Positions 1-6,805 of a stretch of DNA of 16,620 nt are shown in pieces. Position numbers and translations under genes: made by a program. This DNA comes from an uncultured Actinomycetes bacterium (GTDB lineage: Bacteria > Actinomycetota > Acidimicrobiia > IMCC26256 > PALSA-555), in contig CALEYV010000002.1 in the NCBI GenBank assembly GCA_937927875.1, positions 1 to 16,620 on the forward strand. Reading direction: 5' to 3'. Every line of letters starts with the position of its first letter. Positions within the stretch are counted from its first letter, which is position 1. The notes beneath the pieces are model-generated. The model saw nothing but the letters and a program-made list of their open reading frames with translations, did no database searches and was not told the DNA's origin.

Positions 1-1249
1 CGACACCCACATCGACGTGGAACTGCGCCTGCCGCGCCGGCGGCAGCTCCTCGAACGCCTTCGTCGACGCCAGGTACGAGAGCAGCGGCCCGCTCGGAGA
101 CTCGCGGTGTGCGGCGCGCGCCCAGCGGGCAAACGTCAGCGCCTCGAGGTCGAGACCCTGCTGTGAGGCGGCGGCCGCGAGCTCCATCCACTGCTCGGAC
201 AGCCCCGCCGGGCCGGGTTCCAGGCGCCCTACGGGCGGCGGCACCGGAGCCTCGAGCAGCGCCTCGTGGTGCAGCATCGTCGTCAGCGCATAGCTGAACC
301 GGGGCTGCAGCACCTCGGGCAGCGTCCCGAGGAACACGGGGTCCTGCAGGGTCTTGACTTCGAGCGGCTGGCCGCGGATCCGCTCGTACTCCCGGGTCCA
401 CTCGAGCATCGACCGGTCGATCTGCTCGGGCGACACGTTGGTCGCGACGCCGCCGTGCAGCTGATGGAACGTCGCCTCGCCGAGCAGCACCACCCACCCG
501 AGGTCGAGCTCCCGGGCGCGTCGAAGCGCGTCGTAGTTCGCAAGTCCGGCGCCGGGGCTCGTGAACTGCTCGTCGTAGCCGCCGAGCTCCTCCCACGCCT
601 GCCGGGGGAGGAACAGCGCGTTGCTCTCGACGACGGGCAGGAACCAGCCGCCGACCGAAGACTCGTCCATCGTCGACACCTCGAAGAGGCGGTACCCGTC
701 GCTCGGCCAGCCGATCGAATCGAGGAGCTGGTCCTCGTCCGCTTGGGTCCAGCCCGTCTCGAGCGCGAAGCGCTGGAAGTCGTACCCGAGGTACCACCCG
801 AGGGTGAGGATCCCCGACCGCGGCTGGACCCGGCTCCCGGCGATGGCGAACCGGACCAGCCCGGGGCTCGCGAGGCGCGCCCCGTCGAGCATGACGCCGA
901 TGGTCTCGCCGCTCGCGGCTCGCAGCCCGCGGTTCACCGCCGGGACCGGCGACGGCGTCGGGTCGTCGACCCGCAGCAGCCGGAAGTTGCCGGAGAGGCC
1001 GTCGAACACCGCGGCGTCGATCGGCGGCGTCGACCCGTTGTCGACGACGATGACCTCGTAGTCGCCGGCGCCAACCTGCTGCTGGTAGCCCACTGACAGC
1101 GACCGCAGTGTCCGCGGGAGCTCTCGCGGGATGTTGTAGGCCACGACCACCATCGAGAGCGCACGCGGCGGGCCGGGTTCGTCGGCGCCGATGACCAGGT
1201 TCCGCGGTGCCGCCTGCCGCCAGCGTCGGCCCCGCGGCCGCGTCGTCAC
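1..1249 (-). CDS. Glycosyltransferase family 2 (C-terminus cut by window edge)
   Basis: The 416 visible residues give a GT-A type family 2 glycosyltransferase, which would transfer a sugar from a nucleotide-sugar donor, probably for cell-surface polysaccharide or glycan synthesis. What is seen: a Rossmann-like start VVVAYNIPRELPRTLRSL at about residues 34-51, VIVVDNGS at 67-73, and VMLDGARL at 119-126 where the DXD metal motif is expected. Only the first Asp (D122) is present there. A GWFLPVVESNALFLPR block follows at 201-216, then LGGYDEQF at 222-229 and FHQLHGG at 261-267, typical of the acceptor half. The region after about 340 matches nothing I recognise. The start is taken as the GTG at 1249, giving a 32-residue basic leader. 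ATG at 1153 is the next in-frame choice but begins right at the first beta strand. The frame is open further upstream, so the start is uncertain. There is no signal peptide. Acceptor and donor cannot be told. Confidence 0.85.
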   Translation of the reverse strand, partial: MTTRPRGRRWRQAAPRNLVIGADEPGPPRALSMVVVAYNIPRELPRTLRSLSVGYQQQVGAGDYEVIVVDNGSTPPIDAAVFDGLSGNFRLLRVDDPTPSPVPAVNRGLRAASGETIGVMLDGARLASPGLVRFAIAGSRVQPRSGILTLGWYLGYDFQRFALETGWTQADEDQLLDSIGWPSDGYRLFEVSTMDESSVGGWFLPVVESNALFLPRQAWEELGGYDEQFTSPGAGLANYDALRRARELDLGWVVLLGEATFHQLHGGVATNVSPEQIDRSMLEWTREYERIRGQPLEVKTLQDPVFLGTLPEVLQPRFSYALTTMLHHEALLEAPVPPPVGRLEPGPAGLSEQWMELAAAASQQGLDLEALTFARWARAAHRESPSGPLLSYLASTKAFEELPPARQAQFHVDVGV

Positions 1250-1314
1250 GTCCGCGGCGCGCGCCGAGGGGCGCGCGTCAGGCCGAGGTGGTAATGCACG
1301 GCGCGACGATACAT
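1246..1314 (-). CDS. Possible 22-codon leader ORF ahead of the glycosyltransferase
   Basis: This is a short frame beginning ATG TAT CGT, preceded by GAGG four bases upstream. It encodes a basic 22-residue peptide starting MYRRAVHYHLGL and ending at a TGA that overlaps the proposed GTG of the glycosyltransferase in a GTGA junction. That geometry is typical of translational coupling. A 12-bp GC palindrome (1255-1266) lies between its body and the downstream start. No homology is recognised. It may be chance, or the annotated start of the glycosyltransferase may be wrong. Confidence 0.22.
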   Translation of the reverse strand: MYRRAVHYHLGLTRAPRRAPRT

Positions 1315-1402
1315 GCTGCCTCGCTCGAGCGTCCTTTCCAGGCGTGCCAAGGCGCCGTCGGTGTCCCGAGTGGTGACGTGCGCATCGCATGGCACGGTGC
1401 AC

Positions 1403-3082
1403 TCAGGCGCTGGTGGTCGCCCCCACCTCGGCGCCTCGCGCCAACCGGGCGTACTTGGCCAGCACGCCGCTCGTGTACCGGGGTTCGATGGGCTTCCACC
1501 GCCGCCGCCGCTCGTCCAGCGTGGCGTGCTCGACGACCAGGTCGATCGTGTGCGCGTCGGCGTCGATGACGATCCGATCGCCCTCCTCGACGAGCGCGAT
1601 CGGCCCTCCGTCGACCGCCTCCGGGGCGACGTGTCCGACGCAGAAGCCGTGCGTGCCGCCCGAGAAGCGCCCGTCGGTGACGAGCGCCGTATCCGCGCCC
1701 CGGCCGGCCCCCTTCATCGCGCCGGTCACGGCCAGCATCTCGCGCATCCCCGGGCCGCCCTTCGGGCCCTCAAAGCGGACGACGACGACGTCGCCCGCCT
1801 CGATCCGACCCCCGAGGATGGCGTCCATCGCGAGCTCCTCGCCGTCGAAGACGCGGGCCCGGCCATCAAAGCGAGGCTGGTCGATTCCCGCGACCTTCAC
1901 CACGGCCCCGTTCGGGGCCAGCGAGCCGCGGAGCACTGCGATGCCGCCCTGGGGATGAATGGGGTTCGCGAGCGGCCGCACGACGTCGCCGTCCGGCCCC
2001 GGTGGGTCGAGCGCGGCGAGGTTGTCGGCAACGGTGCGACCGGTGACGGTCAAGCAGTCGCCGTGCAGCAGCCCGGCTTCGAGCAGCAGACGCATCACGA
2101 CCGGGACCCCTCCGATGCGGTCGAGGTCGGCCATGTGGAAGCGGCCGTGCGGCTTCATGTCGGCGATGTGGGGGACGCGCGCGCCGACCCGGTTGAAGTC
2201 GTCGAGCTCGAGCTCGACGCCCGCCTCCCCGGCGATGGCGAGCAGGTGCAACACCAGGTTCGTGGACCCACCGAGCGCCATGCCCACGGCGATGGCGTTC
2301 TCGAACGCCTCCTTGGTCATGATCTGGCGAGGTCGGATACCGGCCTCGAGCAGGCCCAGCACCGCCTGGCCGCTCTCGAACGCGAAGTCGTCGCGGCGCC
2401 GGTCGACGGCGGGAGGGGCGGCACTGCCGGGCAGCGACATGCCGAGCGCCTCGGCCGCCGACGCCATCGTGTTGGCCGTGAACATCCCGGCGCACGAGCC
2501 TTCCGTCGGACAGGCTCGCCGTTCGATCTCGCCCAGCTCGTTCTCGGTGAGCGTCCCCGCCGCGCACGCGCCGACCGCCTCGAAGACGCTCACGATGTCG
2601 AGGCTCTGGTCCTTCCAGTGGCCCGGAAGGATCGACCCGCCGTAGAGGAATACCGCCGGCAGGTTGAGCCGGGCCGCGGCCATGAGCATGCCGGGCAAGC
2701 TCTTGTCGCAACCGGCGAACGTGAGGAGTGCGTCGAGGCGCTCTGCGTGCATCATGCACTCGATCGAGTCGGCGATGATCTCGCGGCTGACGAGCGAGGC
2801 GCGCATGCCCTCGTGGCCCATCGAGATGCCGTCGCTCACCGCGATGGTCACGAACTCGAGCGGGAACCCGCCCGCGGCGCGCACGCCCTCCTTGGCTCGC
2901 TTCGCCAGCCGGTCGAGCGGGAGGTTGCAGGGCGTGACCTCGTTCCAACTCGACGCCACGCCGACCTGCGCCTTGTCCCAGTCTGCGTCGGTCATGCCGA
3001 CCGCGCGCAGCATGGCGCGCGCCGGCGCGCGCTCCATTCCGTCGGTGACCTCGTAGCTGCGCGGCTTCAGGGGATCGGGCAT
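1403..3082 (-). CDS. ilvD: Dihydroxy-acid dehydratase
   Basis: IlvD dehydrates 2,3-dihydroxy-isovalerate and 2,3-dihydroxy-3-methylvalerate to the keto acids that are aminated to valine and isoleucine. It is a cytosolic Fe-S enzyme of the IlvD/Edd family. The 559 residues are full family length. Cluster ligands are visible as C52 (TPCN), C125 (AGCDKS) and C197 (GSCAGM). VSDGISMGHEGM lies at 82-93, and the C-terminal half carries the conserved DGRFSGGTHG loop, which holds the catalytic serine. Three cysteines in this arrangement are typical of the [2Fe-2S] type; that is family knowledge, not directly seen. The ATG start at 3082 lies 7 nt after a TACGCT -10-like box and has no Shine-Dalgarno sequence, so the mRNA may be leaderless. 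The gene is divergent from the propeller gene by 47 bp. The glycosyltransferase follows on the same strand after 153 bp, with no obvious functional link. No ilvB, ilvN or ilvC lies nearby. Confidence 0.97.
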   Translation of the reverse strand: MPDPLKPRSYEVTDGMERAPARAMLRAVGMTDADWDKAQVGVASSWNEVTPCNLPLDRLAKRAKEGVRAAGGFPLEFVTIAVSDGISMGHEGMRASLVSREIIADSIECMMHAERLDALLTFAGCDKSLPGMLMAAARLNLPAVFLYGGSILPGHWKDQSLDIVSVFEAVGACAAGTLTENELGEIERRACPTEGSCAGMFTANTMASAAEALGMSLPGSAAPPAVDRRRDDFAFESGQAVLGLLEAGIRPRQIMTKEAFENAIAVGMALGGSTNLVLHLLAIAGEAGVELELDDFNRVGARVPHIADMKPHGRFHMADLDRIGGVPVVMRLLLEAGLLHGDCLTVTGRTVADNLAALDPPGPDGDVVRPLANPIHPQGGIAVLRGSLAPNGAVVKVAGIDQPRFDGRARVFDGEELAMDAILGGRIEAGDVVVVRFEGPKGGPGMREMLAVTGAMKGAGRGADTALVTDGRFSGGTHGFCVGHVAPEAVDGGPIALVEEGDRIVIDADAHTIDLVVEHATLDERRRRWKPIEPRYTSGVLAKYARLARGAEVGATTSA

Positions 3083-3089
3083 GGCAAAC

Positions 3090-3095
3090 AGCGTA
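3090..3095 (-). promoter_or_regulatory. Candidate -10 box for ilvD (leaderless)
   Basis: TACGCT on the minus strand ends 7 nt before the ilvD ATG, where a TANNNT -10 element of a leaderless transcript would lie. No good -35 hexamer is seen 16-18 nt further upstream. The box is one arm of an inverted repeat whose other arm is the equivalent box of the divergent gene. Confidence 0.45.
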
Positions 3096-3117
3096 CCGGG
3101 GCGCCTTCGATCGGACG

Positions 3118-3123
3118 TACGCT
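3118..3123 (+). promoter_or_regulatory. Candidate -10 box for the propeller gene (leaderless)
   Basis: TACGCT lies 6 nt before the GTG at 3130, with no Shine-Dalgarno sequence in between. It is identical to the box facing ilvD, in inverted orientation. No TTGACA-like -35 is present, so recognition may rely on the -10 element or on an activator. Confidence 0.45.
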
Positions 3124-3129
3124 CAAACC

Positions 3130-4035
3130 GTGGCGGTGCTGATCGGAACCGACGAGGGCGTGCTCCACGTCGATCGCGGGGGCGAACCCCGTGCCGAGGT
3201 CGCGGGCGCGATCACCGCGTTCCACGCCGACGAGGCGCTGGGCTGGTGGGCCGTCGTCGACCGGCGATCGGTGGTTCGGCGGGGCGACGACGGGACGTGG
3301 GCCGAGCACCCGATCGACCTCGACACCTCGATCACCGCCTTGCTGCCCACCGCCGAGGGCCTGCTCGTCGGCACCGGTGACGCCCGGGTGGCGCGGGCGA
3401 CGAACCGCGACGCCGCCTACCTCCCCGGCTTCGAGCGCGTCGCCGGCCGCGACACCTGGCACGCCGTCGGGAGCCGCACCCCGTACGTGCGGTCGATGAG
3501 CGCAGCCAGCGGAGCGGCCGCCTGGTTCGCGTCGGTCCACGTGGGGGGCATCCCCCGCTCGCTCGACGACGGCGCCACCTGGACGCCCACGGTCGACCCC
3601 GATGACGACGTCCACCAGGTGCTGGCCCACCCCGTCGACCGGCACACCGTGATGGCGGCAGCCGCGGTCGGCTTGCTCGAGAGCCGCGACGCGGGCGTCA
3701 CCTGGTCCGCGCCCGCCAAGAACGGGCTCCACGCCACCTACCTCCGTGCCGTCGCCTTCACCGACGACGCGGTCGTCGTGAGCGCCAGCGACGGTCCGTT
3801 CGGGCGCAAGCCCGCTCTGTACCGGCGCGACTTGGCCGGCGGTCCCTTCGAGCGGTGCGCCGACGGGCTGCCCGAGTGGCTGCCCGCCATCGTCGACACC
3901 GGCGCGCTCGACGCCCGCGGCGCTGATGTGGTGGCGGGCAGCGCCGACACCGTGTACGGCAGCAACGACGGCGGCCGCAGCTGGGGTGTCGTCGCGAGCG
4001 GGCTGCCATCCATCCGCGCCGTCACCCTCGTATAG
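3130..4035 (+). CDS. Asp-box (BNR/sortilin-like) beta-propeller protein
   Basis: This 301-residue protein is built of short beta-strand repeats. Three clear Asp-box motifs of the S-x-D-x-G-x-T/S-W type are visible: SLDDGATW (144-151), SRDAGVTW (185-192) and SNDGGRSW (278-285). A degenerate one is DDGTW at 53-57. Strand signatures such as LIGTDEGVLHV (4-13) and GLLVGTGDARVARA (77-90) match the blades of WD40/YVTN-like propellers annotated as photosystem-II-stability-like or exo-alpha-sialidase-like. There is no signal peptide, no membrane segment and no recognisable catalytic arrangement of a sialidase, so a binding or scaffold role is more likely than hydrolysis. The biological substrate is unknown. 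Start is GTG at 3130. The TAG stop lies inside the left arm of the 4023-4068 palindrome. Confidence 0.8.
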   Translation: MAVLIGTDEGVLHVDRGGEPRAEVAGAITAFHADEALGWWAVVDRRSVVRRGDDGTWAEHPIDLDTSITALLPTAEGLLVGTGDARVARATNRDAAYLPGFERVAGRDTWHAVGSRTPYVRSMSAASGAAAWFASVHVGGIPRSLDDGATWTPTVDPDDDVHQVLAHPVDRHTVMAAAAVGLLESRDAGVTWSAPAKNGLHATYLRAVAFTDDAVVVSASDGPFGRKPALYRRDLAGGPFERCADGLPEWLPAIVDTGALDARGADVVAGSADTVYGSNDGGRSWGVVASGLPSIRAVTLV

Positions 4036-4068
4036 CGGTGACCGGCCGGTAACCGCTATACGAGGGTG
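4023..4068. repeat. 46-bp near-perfect palindrome at the end of the propeller gene
   Basis: Two perfect 17-bp arms (4023-4039 and 4052-4068) flank a 12-nt centre that is itself a palindrome, ACCGGCCGGT, set off by one G/A mismatch pair. The whole element can fold into a very stable hairpin or bind a symmetric protein. The left arm contains the last codons and TAG stop of the propeller gene. No run of T follows, so it is not a classical intrinsic terminator. A U-less actinobacterial terminator, an mRNA 3'-end stabiliser and an operator for the downstream gene all remain possible. Confidence 0.85.
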
Positions 4069-4157
4069 CGGACCCGGTCAAAGGGGTAGTTCCTAGGACG
4101 CGCTCGGCCCGCCGCGGCCCGGGCGCGCTCGCACGAACTCGGCAGGCAGAGGGACCG

Positions 4158-5315
4158 ATGAAGCGCAGTGAGACGGGCGCGGTCGCGCTGGCCAACCGTG
4201 CTGGGGTCGCCGACCGCACCTTCGCGCGGAACGGCCAGCCGACCGACCGCCGCCTGGCGTGGCTCCTCGAGGGGATCTGCAGCGTCCTCGCCGACTCGGG
4301 CTGGCTGGCTCGCGACGTCGCCGGTCCCGACACCCAGCTCGTGCTCCACGTGCTCGACCTCGCCCGGCCGCGCCCCTACCGGCGGAGGCGGGCACCGACG
4401 TTCGTGGTCGCGGTGGCCTCGCTCCCGGATCGACCGGAGGACCTGCTGCGGACCGGGTACCCGCTGCTCGTCCGGGGGCTGGCGAACCTGGCCGTGCTCG
4501 TGAGCGACGCCGGGCACCCGGCGGCGCACTTCGTCACCCTCGAGCAGGGGACGGCGACGGTCGAGCACCACGGCGACGACGACGCCTTCTTCGCGGCCAT
4601 CGCCGAGCGCCTGGAGCCGCTGGCGTCCTCGCGTCTCGTCATCGCGAACGAGTTCCAACCCGACCTGGCGCCCGAGCTGTGGACCGGCGACGAGCAGACC
4701 CGCCAGCTCGCTCGTGCTGGCGAGCGGCTCGCCGCCCTCGACCTGCTGCCGTCGCCGTTCCCGATCGAGGAGATTCTCTCGGAGCGCGACCTCCGCCACG
4801 TGAAGCTCCTCTATGGCATCGGCGGGCTCAGCTACGGCAACGTCAGTGCCCGCCGCCTCCCACCCACCGACGGCGGCCTCGGACCCGAGTTCTGGATGAG
4901 CGCCAGCGGCGTCGACAAGGCGCACCTGCGCGAGGTCGGGCGCGACGTGCTACTGGTGCACGGCTTCGACCCCGACCGTGACGCGATGGTGCTCTCGGTG
5001 CCCGCGCCGGTGACACCGAACCGAGTGTCCGTCGACGCGATCGAGCACTGGATGATTTACCGCGAGCACCGCGACGTCGGGGCCATCGTGCACGTGCACG
5101 CCTGGATCCCGGGGACGCTCGCAACCGAGATCAACTATCCGTGTGGGACGCTCCAGCTCGCCGAGGCGGTCGCCGACCTCGTACGGCGGGCGCCCGACCC
5201 GACGCGCGCGATCGTGGGCCAGCGCAACCACGGCCTCACGATCACCGGTCCCGACCTCGACGAGATCTTGCGCCGCATCGACGGCCGGGTCGTTCGGCAG
5301 GTGCCGATGGACTGA
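4158..5315 (+). CDS. Class II aldolase/adducin family protein with an extra N-terminal domain
   Basis: The C-terminal part (about 205-385) is a class II aldolase/adducin domain. It shows GGLSYGNVSAR (222-232), FWMSASGVDK (245-254), VHVHAWIPG (311-319) and GQRNHGLTITG (354-364). H312, H314 and H358 fit the three zinc-binding histidines of fuculose-phosphate aldolase. By hand alignment the catalytic Glu of FucA falls on D293, with E296 nearby, so classical aldolase chemistry is not assured. The first 200 residues form a separate alpha/beta region with PTFVVAVASLP (80-90) and RLEPLASSRLVIANEF (151-166). I cannot assign it to a named family, although the two-part architecture feels like one found in other actinobacterial proteins. 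The ATG has GAGGG about 6 nt upstream. The gene is monocistronic: upstream is the palindrome and downstream it converges on gatB. The substrate is unknown; family members act on phosphosugars or are decarboxylases, epimerases or dehydratases. Confidence 0.85.
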   Translation: MKRSETGAVALANRAGVADRTFARNGQPTDRRLAWLLEGICSVLADSGWLARDVAGPDTQLVLHVLDLARPRPYRRRRAPTFVVAVASLPDRPEDLLRTGYPLLVRGLANLAVLVSDAGHPAAHFVTLEQGTATVEHHGDDDAFFAAIAERLEPLASSRLVIANEFQPDLAPELWTGDEQTRQLARAGERLAALDLLPSPFPIEEILSERDLRHVKLLYGIGGLSYGNVSARRLPPTDGGLGPEFWMSASGVDKAHLREVGRDVLLVHGFDPDRDAMVLSVPAPVTPNRVSVDAIEHWMIYREHRDVGAIVHVHAWIPGTLATEINYPCGTLQLAEAVADLVRRAPDPTRAIVGQRNHGLTITGPDLDEILRRIDGRVVRQVPMD

Positions 5316-5339
5316 CGACGCCGCCTCGGCGTCGGTCAG
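5312..5339. terminator. Bidirectional hairpin between the aldolase-family gene and gatB
   Basis: CTGACGACGCCG (5312-5323) pairs with CGGCGTC-G-GTCAG (5327-5339) around a 3-nt loop, with a single bulged G at 5334. The TGA of the plus-strand gene is in the left arm and the TGA of gatB is in the right arm, so one hairpin ends both convergent genes. No T tract is present on either side, as is usual in high-GC actinobacteria. Confidence 0.6.
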
Positions 5340-6805
5340 CCCAGGTTCTCCTCGAGCAGTCGGCGGAGGAGCTGCGGGTTCCCCTGGCCGCGCGTCGCCT
5401 TCATCGCCTCGCCCATCAGGAAGCCGAACTTCTTCTTCCGCTCTTTCTCGTCCCCCGCCCGGTAGGCGGCGACCTCGTCGGGGTGGTCGGCGATGACCGC
5501 GTCGACGAACCTCGCCAGCTCGCCCTCGTCGCTGACCTGGGCCAGACCTCGCTCCTCGACGACCTGCTTCGGCCGCCTGGGCTCGCGCAGGCACTCGCCG
5601 AGCACGTCCTTGGCTTGGCCCCGCGAGATGGTCCCGTCAGCGACGAGCGCGATCAGCTCGGCGAGCCCGTCGGGCGGGAGCGGGAGCACGGCCGGCGACG
5701 CGCCGACCTCCCGCAGGTACGCGAGCATGTCGCCCGTGCACCAGAGCGCAACGTCGCGCCGCGTCCCCGCGGTGAGGGCGAGCACTGCGGCCTCCGCGTA
5801 GTCAGCCAGCCCGTCGACGTCGACGAGGACGCGAGCCTGATCGTCGGCCAGGTCCCAGTCGGCGGCGAGCCGGGCCCGCCGGGCCGCCGGGAGCTCCGGG
5901 AGGGAGGCGGCGGCGTGCTGGCGCTGCTCGTCGGTCGGCGCCAGCGGCACGAGATCGGGCTCCGGGAAGTAGCGGTAGTCGCTGCTCCCCTCCTTGGTGC
6001 GCATCCCGTGGGTCCGCCCGTCGGCCTCGTCCCAGTGCCGGGTCTCCTGCACGACCCGCTCGCCGGCCTCGACCTGGACGACCTGCCGCTCGATCTCGAA
6101 GTCGATGGCGCGACCGATCGACCGCAGCGAGTTCATGTTCTTGACCTCGACCTTCGTGCCCAGATCCGACGAGCCGACCTTGCGCACCGACACGTTGGCG
6201 TCGACTCGCAGCGATCCCTCCTCCATCTTCACGTCGGAAAGCCCGAGCGAGTGCAGCACGCCCCGCAGCTCCGTCACGTAGCCGCGCGCCTGCTCGGCCG
6301 ACCGCAAGTCGGGCCGGCTCACGATCTCCATGAGCGGGACGCCAGCCCGGTTGTAGTCGACGAGCGAGTGGTCGGCTTCGTGGATGCGGCCGCCGCCACC
6401 GACGTGCACCGTCTTCCCGGTGTCCTCCTCGAGGTGCGCGCGCTCGATGCCGATCGACACGCCCTCGACGTCCAGTGATCCGTCGGCGAGGATCGGCTCC
6501 TCGTACTGGCTGATCTGGAAGTCCTTCGGCATGTCCGGGTAGAAGTAGTTCTTGCGGGCGAAGATCGAGCGCTCGGGGACCCGGAAGCCGAGCGCCGCCG
6601 CCAGCCGCAGCGCGTACTCGACCGCGGCCTCGTTCAACACCGGTAGCGAGCCCGGCAGGCCGAGGCACACCGGGCACACGTTCGTGTTCGGCTCGGCGCC
6701 GAACTCGTTCGGGCAGCCGCAGAACAGCTTCGTGGCCGTGCTGAGCTCGGTGTGCACCTCGAGGCCGATGACGGCCTCGTAGTCGTCGGCGCGTTCTGCG
6801 CTCAC
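5336..6805 (-). CDS. gatB: Asp-tRNA(Asn)/Glu-tRNA(Gln) amidotransferase subunit B
   Basis: GatB binds mischarged Glu-tRNA(Gln) or Asp-tRNA(Asn), activates the acyl group with ATP and transfers ammonia received from GatA. The 489 residues are normal length. Seen: EAVIGLEVHTEL at 10-21, zinc-site cysteines C29, C31, C44 and C47 (FCGC and VCPVC), the conserved KNYFYPDMPKDFQISQYEEP segment, HSLVDYNRAGVPLMEIVSRPD, and a C-terminal YqeY-like tail region from about residue 345 onward that ends RLLEENLG. The start is a GTG whose first bases overlap the gatA TGA in a GTGA junction, so translation is coupled. It is the last gene of the gatCAB operon and its stop lies in the bidirectional hairpin at 5312-5339. 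Confidence 0.97.
   Translation of the reverse strand: MSAERADDYEAVIGLEVHTELSTATKLFCGCPNEFGAEPNTNVCPVCLGLPGSLPVLNEAAVEYALRLAAALGFRVPERSIFARKNYFYPDMPKDFQISQYEEPILADGSLDVEGVSIGIERAHLEEDTGKTVHVGGGGRIHEADHSLVDYNRAGVPLMEIVSRPDLRSAEQARGYVTELRGVLHSLGLSDVKMEEGSLRVDANVSVRKVGSSDLGTKVEVKNMNSLRSIGRAIDFEIERQVVQVEAGERVVQETRHWDEADGRTHGMRTKEGSSDYRYFPEPDLVPLAPTDEQRQHAAASLPELPAARRARLAADWDLADDQARVLVDVDGLADYAEAAVLALTAGTRRDVALWCTGDMLAYLREVGASPAVLPLPPDGLAELIALVADGTISRGQAKDVLGECLREPRRPKQVVEERGLAQVSDEGELARFVDAVIADHPDEVAAYRAGDEKERKKKFGFLMGEAMKATRGQGNPQLLRRLLEENLG

Noticed and set aside
266..1096. 276-codon plus-strand frame
   Set aside because: It is antisense to the glycosyltransferase and has no recognisable domain.
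1313..3142. 609-codon open frame on the plus strand across ilvD
   Set aside because: It is antisense shadow of ilvD, rich in Arg, His and Asp without any motif. The minus-strand frame is a full IlvD.
4023..4068. Palindrome as insertion-sequence end or attachment site
   Set aside because: There is no transposase or integrase nearby, no target duplication, and the element forms part of an intact gene's stop.
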